Below are positions 28,101 to 41,000 of a DNA stretch of 64,000 bases, piece by piece. The notes below the pieces were generated by a model. That model saw nothing but the letters and a program-made list of their open reading frames with translations, was not told the origin of the DNA and did not search any database. Where the stretch lies: assembly GCA_035222895.1 (NCBI GenBank), contig JAVYIG010000309.1, forward strand, positions 372,001 to 436,000. Reading direction: 5' to 3'. The DNA comes from Strongylocentrotus droebachiensis (Eukaryota > Echinodermata > Echinoidea > Camarodonta > Strongylocentrotidae). Each line of letters opens with the position of its first letter. Position 1 is the first letter of the stretch. The position numbers and the translations under genes are program-made.

Positions 28101-31100
28101 GAGAAAATAAGAACTGCGAGACATATTATAACCTGCGGGAAAGAAAAATTAAACAAAGGGTACGAGCAATTATCAACAAGAATTAAATAATCTACCAGTG
28201 ACTAAAACACCCCACCGACTACCCCCGCACGCACCCGAGGCCTCGGAGGAGTGAGGACAGGCAAACGCGAAAGCGGAAACGTAACAGTAGTCGGCAAGAA
28301 AACGTTCTAGAATACTGATAAATAAATAAATTCACGGAGTGAAACTACTCTCTAACGAACAGGAAATCGTAGAGAATATTATAAAAGGCGAAAATGCGAA
28401 CCAAAAAGTGACTTAAGAGGAAAAACTCTTCAACTTTTGGGAGCGATTTTTAGTGTAACTTATCCGTTCGGATGCGAAGAGATAAGAGGAAGAGGTTACG
28501 TTGGCGGCGCTCGGACGCAAGGGTCACGGAGGGCGCCTTTGGGCGGGGGGGTATGAGCAATTTGGCGATGTGTTTTAAGTTTCGGTTATGCAATGTTGAG
28601 GTGCAACAATAGCAAAGTAGAATAGGTAGATACGTTGATTTATTGATGTAAATAACCTGGACTTATAAGTTATTTTGTGTTTCCCTTTGTGTTTGCAAAG
28701 TAAAGGTGATATGTCTTTCATATTCTTGTTTTAAAAGAAGGATTAGTATTTGCTTTTCCTTTCCCCACCTCGCATTTAAAAGAGAAAATAAATAAAAACA
28801 AGGCATAAACATATTCATGCATCGTCTGACCATAATTCTCCAGAAGATTGTTATCCATAAAATGTGTACAATTCACGTGAAGCAAGCAAAAGTGTTGTAA
28901 TTTCCAAGTGAAATCCGATAATTTTCAGTGAAATCAATTCTCCCCCTCTCTGACAGGAAATGAAGAAATCTTAATAGTGGGATCTAGACCTAGGGTATCC
29001 ATGACAACTAAACCTGCTATCCGGAAATGTGTGTTTAGGCCCCCCTCGTTCCCCCTTTTCAACATTAATGCATCGGAATCAAAAGTTATTCAACATATTT
29101 ATAAACAAATAAGTCAAAAGTAACATGTAACATGTAGTTTAATAAGTTCCCCAGTTTGATTTTCTTCATTTCGATGCAGAAGACTAGAGATTTCTAGAAA
29201 ATAGAATAAATGCAAATAGTTTTGTTCGTTTGAAATTGGGATACAGTTAAATGATTTAAAGATAAGGGGGAGGATTAAAATATAACATTTCAATGTTGGA
29301 GACTTAGAGGAAATATATTGAATAATATAGAATATTTGATTTATAAATATCAGCTGTACATACAAACATTATCACCCCTGGGATGAAAATTATAGGAATG
29401 CATATATATTATAGGGGTGGTGGGGGGGGGGGGGGGTATGACTTTCAATCAAAGAGATTATGAAAACTAAATCACATACACTTTTAATTCTCTTGCTTGT
29501 GAGTAATCGATTGATGGTATAAATTGAATGATCGCTGACAATGGTCAGGTTAGTATTGGTCATTTTATATTTAATCCCTTGAACAGCTGTTATTTATATG
29601 CAATCAAAGTGCATAGACCCTGCTCCTTTTTATGCATTTCGGGGACTGATAGATTATGATTTTTGTAATGAAAAATCAAATCAAACATCTGTTGGTCACT
29701 GACATTCAGGCATTTTCATCTTATCTTTCTTTCTTTAAAAATTATTTTTCATCAATTATTACAGTTGATTAATTTCCATAATTGGTTAAAGAAGTTCATT
29801 CAACAGCTGAAGAAATATTGACATCTATGATCAGAAAACAAAATTAGTTTCCTACATTTATCATATGTATGTAAACACATACATGTACTTCTGAAAAGAA
29901 TTTGAAAGAGCTTGTTTCCTCCAATTTAAATAATCTTTGATTATTAAACAAAAGTCTTTTCCAAGAATCTTTATAAGAAAGTTTGTCAGTCTAATTTCAC
30001 TCATCATTTTTATTTGAGAGTTTGAAGCAAAATCAGTTTAAACTGAACATTAAAAAGAGAAATTTGTCATTTTTGATACATTCTTCTGCTTCCCACATTT
30101 AAAAAATACTTTTAGCAATCAGGGTGTACAGTTGATTGTAATTGTCCACACTTTCTATTGAGGTGAAGAAAAAAAAAAAAGTTTTTTCTGTTATATTGCT
30201 GTCTGTAGCACTTGCATCATCTGTTTGGTGGCAGAAGGGCGTTAACACTCTGTCAAACGATAAGAGACAACGCTCTTCTGGCTCCAAGCAGATGGAATAT
30301 AAAGTTGTCAGTGACAAAGCAAGTTTTCAGGGTGATGCATGAGTACTCTCAAGGCAGAGTCAGCCACCAGCTTTACCTTCATTCATTAGTAATGTTCAGA
30401 CGACATTCCGTTAACTTTAAATTTATGTCATGGTTTTAAATGTCAAATTTATCGTGAAATAGGGACAGTGCGGACGCACTCTTGGTTACAAAACTTTACT
30501 CAAAGTCATAAACCGCAAGTGATCTTAACGTTAGTATGATAACCACAAGCAGTGGGGGACCCTCGCTCAAGTTGAGTGCTGTGGGGATGCAATTAATTTT
30601 AAAGGTAAAGACCAGTTTTGGAAACGCCCCCCTCTCAAAAAATAAAACAGAAGCTGTTATTACCAATCATGTGAAAGAATATGTTTCGACTAATAAGTAA
30701 TGATACAAACTTTCCAAAAAGCCCCACTCCACTACTTATAGCTACTTGCGCCCTCTTTATTGCAAGCAATGTTAATTGAGAGCTGATTTTGATGAGATAA
30801 CCACCTGTTGGTGACCATGCAGGGAGGTCTAATCCCTCCTGGCAAAACTAATGCAGATAGGCTTTATTAGTGGATTGTTGTTTACAACTTTGAGGTTTTG
30901 CAATTTCAAGTTTAAAACTACGATGGTCCCGTGTGGCACAATCCACCTGATCAAGTCATTGCAGGAAATTACATGATGGACAGTGGAGGTCAATACTTGT
31001 GCCCCTTCAGGAAAGGGCAGGGATCAAAGGGGATAATCCTAATAGGTTTCAAATTGGTAACTTTTGACCACACCCCAAATTAAAGGTGACATTGCTTGAT

Positions 31101-34100
31101 GTGATGATGAGGGAAAAATAAAGACAAACCAAGAGAAACAGAAACCTGCTTAAGCAACCACCTGTATAGAAAGACTACTTGTCTATAAAGACCCCATTTT
31201 TTGTTTCCCTTGAACATGGTTTCTCATTGAAACCTGTACATAAATACCATCTGTCGGTAAAGAACACTTTTCATGTTTCCATCGAGCGGTCTCTATGTAC
31301 AGGTTTCACTGTATATCATTAATTCATAAATTATACATCTGTCATCAATTTGGGGTTACGAGGGACAGGGTGCTCATTACAAACAGAAACATTTCTTTTC
31401 CTACATTATCTCATCATACAGTAGTTTCATTGATTACTTCACAGTGGATTTTTTTTAACGACTGCAGTAAGTCATAAATTAATGTTCAGTTTCTACATGC
31501 CGGGTACAAATCAGACGCTTCCAGTTTACAAGTGTTGTATCTCTTTTTAAACTTTTCAAAATAGTGCAAGTTGAAAACAACCCTTTTGTAATATCTGAGT
31601 ATTAAACTATCAGACACTTCCAATACAAGTGTTCTATCTCTTTAAACTTTCAAAACAAGTGCAAGTTGAAAACAACCCTTCTGTAATATCTGAGTCACTA
31701 TCAGACACTTCCAATGCAATTGTCATATCTCTTTAAACTTTCAAAACTAGTTCAAGTTGAAAACAGCCCTTTTGCCGTCTCTGAGTCAATATACTAATGC
31801 ATGATGCATCCATTTATGATCAACTCCCAAACCTTTGTTGTATACACACACCACGAACCCCCTTCATATCTTTGACAAAATTGAACAATATTCTTGGCAA
31901 GCTTCCATTGTTCATAATCCTGATGGCCCCCATTTATTGTCTTCGTCAGATTGTCGCTGGGGTCCTTGACAGGGGACGCGAACCCGGTTTCGGGAGAGTC
32001 AGGAAATTCTATTAATTTACACCTTTTTTCATACTTTTTGCCAAACGCTGAATACATGTATTAATGTTTGGGGCTATTAAACCCATGTGGAGTTGAAATA
32101 TGCATTTGATTTGGACAGTTGGGATTGTGAGTGTCATGAAAGTGGTATTCAGCGTAAACAAAAATGCTTTTAGAGGTAATTCAAACCATGTTTTTAGTTT
32201 CACAAGAGCATAAATGTGTTTTGATCTTTTCTGTTCAATCCATATAAGTTATGACTAACAGATTTTACAAAATGAAACCAAAGGTACGATTTAATATTTC
32301 TCAGTGGAAATGAAAAATTCCAGGAAAACTTGAAATTTACAATCCATGTATGTACATTCATGAAAAAAAAGTAATTATTGACTAACATTTTGACAATTTG
32401 AGCTTTTGGTTAAACTGTAAAATGATGGAATCACATTTTAGATCTTTAACTAATATCATTATGTACAATCTTTCTCCGTTTGCAGTGGAATAAGAAAATC
32501 AGAAAGTTTTATTTTCACTTTAATCTAAGTTTGTCTGTAGATTGTTGATCTTATGCCTCATTTCGTCATCACTAATTGAAAAAGATCAGACTTTCTGTCA
32601 GTCACAATAATTGTACATGGGACATCAACACTATCAATTCCACAGAGAGCTATATATCCAGTTGATGCAGTTTCTGTGCGGCCATGCTGTCCTAATCCTC
32701 AAATAAATGTTGAGATCCCCCTGCCAAAAACTCACCATTGTCTGATTGTTTGGCTGTAATTGTAACTGAGGGTTAACATCAAAACAAATTAGCAGATTTG
32801 ATTTGTTTCAAGCCGTCTAGCGTATATTTTGTTTACGTTCATGTTTTATATTCACTTCTGAAGTAATGCCAATGGAATTGACGGTGCCCAGCCAAGCTTT
32901 TTAATCAGCGATGTCTGTGATTTGATAACTTTTGTCAGAAGCATGGTTTTTGTGCTTAATCTCAATTCATGTGAATGATATTTACATTGAATTGTTTTAA
33001 AGTCAATCCAGAGCTTGACTAATACATGCACAATTGCACATTTAATATTGAATCAAGTAAATTGAATCAAGATAATATCTGATTGACTAGCTTGTTGTTT
33101 TCAAAATTTGAGATCCATGCAGTTTGAAGTGTCTCCAATTCCCAGTCACACTCTATGAACAGTCATATTTATACTTGGGCCTAAAAAAAAGATGTTGTAT
33201 TGCCCTATGCGACCGACCCAAATTTTTTGAAATCGACGGTCGGCTTTTTAAAAAAGTTTTATTTTTTTAAACCGTTTTTTGGGAAAAATAATTGTATTAA
33301 AGCATTCAAAACTTTAAAATATTAGCCCAAAGAGGGAGTTAACACTAACAAAAAAGTTTAAAAAAAAACAAATTTTCAGACCGACCGACCCATGTTTTGG
33401 CACCTAACGGGCAACACAACACCTTTTTCTTTAAGGCCTTATCAATGACAGCAATCATCATTTTGTTGTCAGAATCATGCACTAATATTTAACAGAGAAA
33501 TCATATAATTCATATGTTATATAAATATTTAATTAGGAAATCGAACAGGTATGCCTTGTTCGACATCTACCTTAGATTACATTAAGTAAATATACATATT
33601 TTGTAATGTGTATTGAGCTTACATGTATGTGTCAATTGTTCTAAATGGGGAGGGGGGGGGGGGGGAGTAAATCAAGATCAAAATTTGTTTCACAATAATT
33701 CAACTGGGGGGGGGGGGCTGAAATTGCTTTAAGATTTTGTAGACATCCAGTCATGTCCGCATCTTATGAAGTAAATTATATTAATCACTTCTTCGCCTGG
33801 CACAGAGATTTTAATGATTTCCTAAGTAAATTTTCAAAGCTACCTGACTGAGCTTCCTGACCAGATTATGTTCATACTTACACAAGTGAGGCAACTAGCC
33901 GTCAGAGAAGGGTGTGTTCTTTTGTTCAAACTCATAGTCAGCTCTCAAGAATTTGAGAATGTGCACCTTTCAGAGAGGAAATATCCTCTTGGTGATAGTG
34001 ATACCTATTTGTTCCCCCCTCAAGAATGAAGAGTCTTTATCCATTTTGTATCATAATTCACAAAAAGACTAAAGAAATCATTTTGTGTTTTAATAGCTAG

Positions 34101-35031
34101 GTGAAACCATTACCAATATTAGTAGTGGCCACTGGTTACCATTATTACTGGTGCTGCTGCTACTACTTCCAGAAGCACAGGATATGGGGTGGGGCACAGG
34201 TCTTTAAACCGATTGATGAAATGGGAAGAGGTCGGGTGTGGATTGAATGGGGGATAGTATGATCTTCTTTTCATGTGCACTTCATCCTCTTCTTTGTTTA
34301 TCTTTTGTTTCTCTCTCTCTCTCTCTCTCTTTTATTTTTATTTTATTTTATTTTATTCTCTCTCTATTTAAAGAAAAGACAGAACTCTTTTCACCATATG
34401 TTTGTGGGGAGGGGGCGGGCGGGGTAGGCGTAGGCATATGTCATGTCAAACCCCTTGTAGCAATGCTACTACTTACCACCATGTATAGTTACTCCTAGTC
34501 TACTACTACCACTACTACTAATAATGCTGTTGCTGCCCATTGTTTCACCTACAAAGAAAGAAGGAAAGTCTACAGTCATTTTCCCCAGGGTAGTCCTTCC
34601 ATGAAGATTAAACACTTTGTAAAAAGGAAGTTTGCCTTCTTAGGGGGAACCCTGAAAATCCCGATACATGACATGCAAATTTTCTTGCGTAACCATCAAG
34701 TTTTCTTGCTTGCTTTGAAGTAAAACAATTACCTTCAAACTATGATATACTTTAATACATTATTAGTTATCATTGGCCAAATTACAAACTGTAATGATTA
34801 CAATGTGGGATTGGTGAGACTATTTTCATAGGGACCGTTGTAGGCATTATGGTGTAACTTTGTTTGGGTGTCTGTCTTAGACTAATTAAAAAGAAGCAAT
34901 GTTAAATTCTACTTTGAAGATAATTGTGATATATAATGTATTAATAAATCAATTTAAACATCTACTAATATTTTGTACATACACTGTAGGTCACAAGTTT
35001 GAAAGGCAAAAAGAAAAAATGGAATGGGAGG

Positions 35032-35066
<35 letters not shown>

Positions 35067-38000
35067 CGATGTATGGGTAAGGAGAGCAAGGAGGGGGAAT
35101 AAGAAAGGGGGTAGAGAGGAGTGAGGAAGTGGGAGGGGGAGGGGTGGGGAGAAAGAGAGAGAATTGAACAAAAATGAAAATTTATATAATCACATAGTCT
35201 GATAGGAAAAAGCAATTACATTGTATTGTCTTTTGGCCAAGTAAATAAAACAACTTTTTAAAGTCATTAAAGTGATGTCTTTATTACTGTACCTTGGTTT
35301 ATGTCCAATGCATTGCCAATTTTATTTGATCTAAAAGCTATTCTAAAATCATTGTTACCTCAATGTTTTAATAGCCACAATGATAATCTAATTTGGCCAC
35401 AGAAGATTATTTGAGGAATGCGGTTTTTAGCTCAGCCAATAAATGGCAAAAAACCATTGGAAATGTATGTCGGAGAAGGCGTGTAAATTTAATATTGCTT
35501 GCCAACAATTACATACAAATTCTAGAAGGAAATTACAATATAAAAGCCAGTAGAAGTAATACTGGTATAGTCTGATTCATTTAACAAAAGCCCATATATG
35601 GTATGAATAATTCAAGTGTTCATGGATTATAATAACTTTCATAGCTATGTGTGCAAATTACCTTGCATTCTAAAATTTCAATGTTTCAAGGACAAACTGT
35701 ATTTCTTTTTAATCAAGCATTAATCAGTAACTGGAATAATATATTTCACCTCAAGTATTCTGGAATTACAGATTTAGTTTGTATTCATTTATTCATTTTT
35801 ATGCATTTAATTAAGAAGTGACTGTTTGATATTCAATATTTGTTTTATTTTATGAGATTTGTTTTGATTTGTAGGGGGAGGAAATTAGTACAGTCAGGAA
35901 ATTATGAAGTATGTGGACATATTCAGAAATTCATTGCACATGGAAATGATTAAAGTGTGAATGTTCTCTCTCATCTCCCAGATGCTATATGAAGTCAATA
36001 CAAATTATTGACATTGTAACTTTGAGGTAGCAAGTGTGATACCAATGACACCTGTTACAGCTAAAGACCAGTTATGGTCATGCGATTGCATTGTGAAAGA
36101 AACGTTGTGAAATCGATCAGAAAAGGTTGATCATCTAGCATAGATGTACTGCAAGGTTCTGGAATCATCAAAATGATAAGAAATTTTGCCAAGTCTTCAT
36201 AAAGTTAGAAGCACTGTACACAGAAAGATGTATATGGGACTACACACACGTGTGCGACACATGCATTTCATATCTCTCAACAGGCAAGAGATACACTAAT
36301 TTACCAAATACATCAATTAGTAGGCGGTTTCCCGTCAAATTTGTTATCATCATGTAATATTCAAACGTATTCTTTCACATGATTGGTAATAAGAGCTTCC
36401 ATTTCATTTTTTGAAATTGGGGCATTTCCAATACCGGTCTTTACCTTTAAGCAAGTGTGAAATCGGTGGTCTGCATCAGAAAGTTATGCAATATCTAAGT
36501 TCAACAATCTTTACTCATTAGCAACTTTACCACAAACAATTTACTTTGAAACAACCTAAAGAGACAGTTACTTTTAGTAACACGTGTAGTTTCAAGAAAC
36601 TGCCTTCTAGCTGTGGTTTTAAGGAGTTCAGACTCATTTAACACCCAAAACCACAAAGGAATGTCAAGTGTGATATCTTAGGATTCTTTTAATTATTTAA
36701 GTCGGGAAAAATTGTTGCCAAGCTGCCTACATTAATGTTGTTGTAATTTCTTTGACATTATTGTGCTGGCCTGATTCATTTTCTTCTCCACAGAGGTGAT
36801 CACAGTACAGCTATATGTGGTTTTACCTGCTGGAAGTGTTATATAAAAGTGTACTTTTTTAACTTGCTTTCTTTAGTTTCTTCTCAAACATTAAAGCTAA
36901 TTTTAAGAATTTGCAAAGTTTGACATCATGGAATAGTGTCTATTTTATCAAGGAAAGCAGTACAGTGAAAATGGAACTTTGATTGAAAAGTTGTCCCACA
37001 AAATGGATTGATATGACATGCTTGCATAATGAGGGGATGCCATCTCTGAAAAGGGCCCCTAAGGTTTAAATCATAAACTTTAATACTGCCTTGTTTAACA
37101 TGTAGGTGTCAATTATCTAGTTCTCCAGACTTCAAAAAAATCATCTGGTGCTGTGGGTCAAATCTAATAAAAAAAATCACACCTGTTGTTTTCTGTTGAT
37201 GTGTCATACAATAGGGTTGCCAAAATGGAAATTAGGATCCCATTATAGATATGTAACAAGATGAGTAATCCATTGTCACTGTCATATGTTATGTTAACAA
37301 ATGAACTTTATCGGGGGCACCATGGTATGGTATACTAAAAAAATTAAAAATTAAAAAAGAGAACAAAAATCAGTCAAGAATTATGTGTATTTGGTGAGTA
37401 GAACAGAGTCATGCAGGTTTCATGCCTTGATCTTAGTCCATTATTCCTGTCTGTCATGAAATATTTATAAAAGTTCATATTGAAAAAGATATTGTTTTTA
37501 CAGTAGTGGTGTATTTCACCTTTAATGCTTACATCAGCACTGATGCATAATTATTTGAATGTCTCTGATATTCCCTTATTTCTGTTGCAAACAGTATTTA
37601 ATTCTTTGAAAACAGATCCTTTATTTCATGAAAAATTAAAGCAAGGTGTACAGGCATCTCAATATACATGTACATGTACATCCATACAAATATCTTGGAC
37701 ATCTTCCAAAAGTGAGAATTATTTTAGATTGTTTTGGATTCGATCATGTGAAGATGTGGAAGGAAAAAGCACAAAGATTTCTTTGAAATCCGTACAAAAT
37801 TAGAAGCATTAATACTTCCATCCATGATCTTATAACATAAATATTTCAATATTTTTAAAGAAATTCCTTGTTTCCTCAAACGTTAAAGGTATTAGGTAAC
37901 TTTGCCTCTGATTCTAAAGTAAAATCCTGGATTGAGCTCATGCTGCAATCATAATTATAAACCTTTAAGGTCAGAAATGAATTCCATGCCTTTGACAATC

Positions 38001-41000
38001 TAATCACATGTTTGATTTCAAGATATTTATGATTGGAATTCGAAATTTCAGAAACTGTTTTCCCAACGGTTTTGAACAAGCAGTCTACTGGGGAAAATGA
38101 GTATGGTAAAACCTGTCACTCAAACATTTTGTTTGGGTTTAACCATATCACAGACACTGATAACATGTAGGGCCATGCATCTCAGATTTGTAAAACTGGA
38201 AACATTGTTAAACAACGCCTTTAATAGGGAAGGGACAGGTGCGTCAGTGAAAGATGGGCTGGTTTCCAAAAGTGAGCATGGTTTCCCATTAACCGGTTCA
38301 TATTCAAGGGATATGTGTTGTTCTACAATGGAGCTACAAGGGAGATTTTAGATTGCGAAGAAACCTTGCCTCAAATAGCAGCATTGTGGAGTAGAAAATT
38401 CCCTCCGTCCCAGAACAGCGCCACCCTTCCAGGTTCATATTCATGGGAGTCAAGAAATTTCTCATTTCCTCAAACCTTAATGAAAGGTGAAACTAAAAGA
38501 TGCATGGGCTCCTACAGCTACATGTATGTACATCCATAAAATATCTTGGACATTTTCCAAAAGTGAGAATTATTTTAGGTTGTTTTGGATTTTGTCATGT
38601 GAAGATGTGGAAGGAAAAGGTACAAAGATTTCTTTGAAATCTGTAAAAAGTAGGAGCATAGTATTTCCATCCATGATTTTATCATTTTAGTATTTCAATA
38701 TTTTTCAAGAAATTCTTCATTTCCTCGTACATTTATGGGGAAGGGACAGGTGCGTCGGTGATTTGGCTAGTTTCCATTTAGTAAGCAAAGTTTCCCATTA
38801 ACCGGTTCATATTCAAGGGATACATGTATGTGTAGTTCTACAAGGGAGCTGCAAGGGAGATTTTAGATTTCGAAGAAAACTTGCCGTAATTAGCAGCATT
38901 GTGGAGTAGAAAATTCCCCCCGTCTCAGAGCAGTGCCACCCTTCCAGGTTCATAAGAGTCCAGGGGTAGTCACACATTTGATATCCCATGATGCAACGTG
39001 AGACACTGTCAAGCAGTAAACTCCGCTGACAGCTGCTTCCTTGTTTTTTCCTCTTTGAGCGTTTCAATTTCGGGATCATTTTCCCCCTTCCAGGGCGATA
39101 AAGCAGGACAGATTTCTCGCTCAAGAAACTTGTTTCCCCGTTCACTCATGAGAGTGGGTTGAGGTTACTTTCTTTAGAAAAATTTGTAACAATAAAAGTT
39201 TCAACTTTTTATGTATTTTTAAAATAAAAGAAAGTGAAATTTGACAATGCCTATTCAGATTCAGAATCTGATAGATATGGTGGTCCAAAAAAAAGATAGG
39301 ATATATAGGATGTTCAAGAAATTTGTTTTCAGTTGAGAAATATTTTCAAATTTAAGACATCAGAATTATGTTGCAAAAACAGGAAGGAAACTATAACTGC
39401 CTGAGATCAGGAAGTTTCTTTTTAATGATGAATTAATTGTAGAACATTTAAAATCTCTGCATTTATCTGAATCAAAAGTTGTACTTGATCTACATAAACA
39501 GATTTTGATATTTTCATGTTCAAAGATCATTCAGTTTAATTCCACAGAGAAATGTGTGACAAGTGCATATTTTTTAAATACTCAACTCAACTAGATTGCT
39601 AGTGATTATGTTAAGGACTTTGATATTTCCTTTGACATAATACTGCAAGAGCAGACACCCCCAAAAGGGTGAAATAACTAGCTTCATTTGCGTCATCGTC
39701 CCGAGGAATACTCTGCTTATCTCATTAATTCTATCAAATTTGAAAGGAAATCGAGTATCAAAAAGATCTCCATAGAAAATCATTGCGACTAGATTCACAC
39801 TTTATTAATTTCTCGCAAGTTATTTACATTTACATCGAGGACTTGCCGCCTTCTCACTCAGAGCTTATAGAGATTTACAGCAATCTGATGCGCCTTTCAG
39901 GAAAGTTGTCATAAAGATGTTTTATCAGGGAGTGGGAATTTTCATCGTTATACTAAGATTTAAAAGATTAGTTCAACATTCTGAGATTGGAATGAATAAC
40001 CGTGTCCTGAACAAGTTCCTTATTGACGTATGTCAAACTGTAATTAAAATTGTTGTAATTTTCTTACTATTATGTGATTCAGTTTTAAACATAAGAATTG
40101 TATGAATGATTATGTGGGATAGAAGTAGAAACAAATTATTATTTGAATTTTTAAAATTCTTCTTTTTGGATGATCACAGAAGTGAAAATATGTCAAAAAA
40201 AGTGCATTTATCGATCAGTGTACAAAATTTATATTCCCTGATATGTCAGGAAACTGTTACTGTTTATATCTTTAATCTGGAAATGAAATGAACACGTTAA
40301 TTGAAAAAAATAACAAATTATTTTCACTTTTATCAGAACTCCTCACTTACTTTTTTAACTTTTAATAGTTTCAAGCAAGAACTGGAAATACCTGAACATG
40401 GCCGTGCCATTAGTATTGAGTAATCCTTTCTCATTATAGTTTGCTCTTTTTATGAATTAATTGTATTTATTTTAAATTATAATAGTCATTCTCATATGAT
40501 TAATACAGGAACCAGCCAGCCTCAGTGTGCAATGGGCTTTCAATTTTTGTCTCTAGATAATGAAGAATAATGAATTGATTACAAAAATATGTGTGGCACT
40601 TATTTACCCAATTTGAGCCATGATTAAAAGGGACATGCCGTCGACAAACAGAATTGAGATAAAATACACAGGGACATTTTATGTAACGACTTCCTTTTAC
40701 CCGCAAGACTGATTGAGTCATTTCTTTTTTATTAAACTAAATATTGTTATTGTAAATACCAATAAAAAGTGCTGAATTGTACTTCCTGTTTTAAAAAAAC
40801 TTGAACATCAAATGGTAAGATTCCCAGCCAGATTCCCAGATAAACAATTCACAGATAAACAATTCACAAGGAATTTGATTAAAGTACAGAATCTTCCGAT
40901 CCTAGCTACTTACAAGAATATTGGATATTTTTTCAATGTGGAAGAATCATTACTAAAAATTTCAATTATGAGTAACATAATCATGTGAGACTGTCTCTCT

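Larger units (their letters stand above)
22927..28653 (-). mobile_element. DIRS-type tyrosine-recombinase retrotransposon, 5.7 kb, degenerate
   Basis: Gene order on the minus strand is gag-like, reverse transcriptase/RNase H, then tyrosine recombinase, as in DIRS1 elements. The inverted terminal repeats match base for base over about 155 bp (22970-23124 against 28481-28635). An internal complementary region at 23178-23277 pairs with both outer ends. No long target-site duplication is seen, as expected for DIRS. The near-identical ends suggest fairly recent insertion, but all three coding regions are broken. Confidence 0.93.

Noticed and set aside
27523..28110. 195-codon + strand frame over the DIRS gag region
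   Set aside because: It is antisense to the gag-like reading and stays open because the 276-bp repeat is in frame on both strands. Kept only as a finding.
34965..35215. Ser/Leu/Pro-rich minus-strand frames
   Set aside because: Low-complexity translation of a GA-rich tract.
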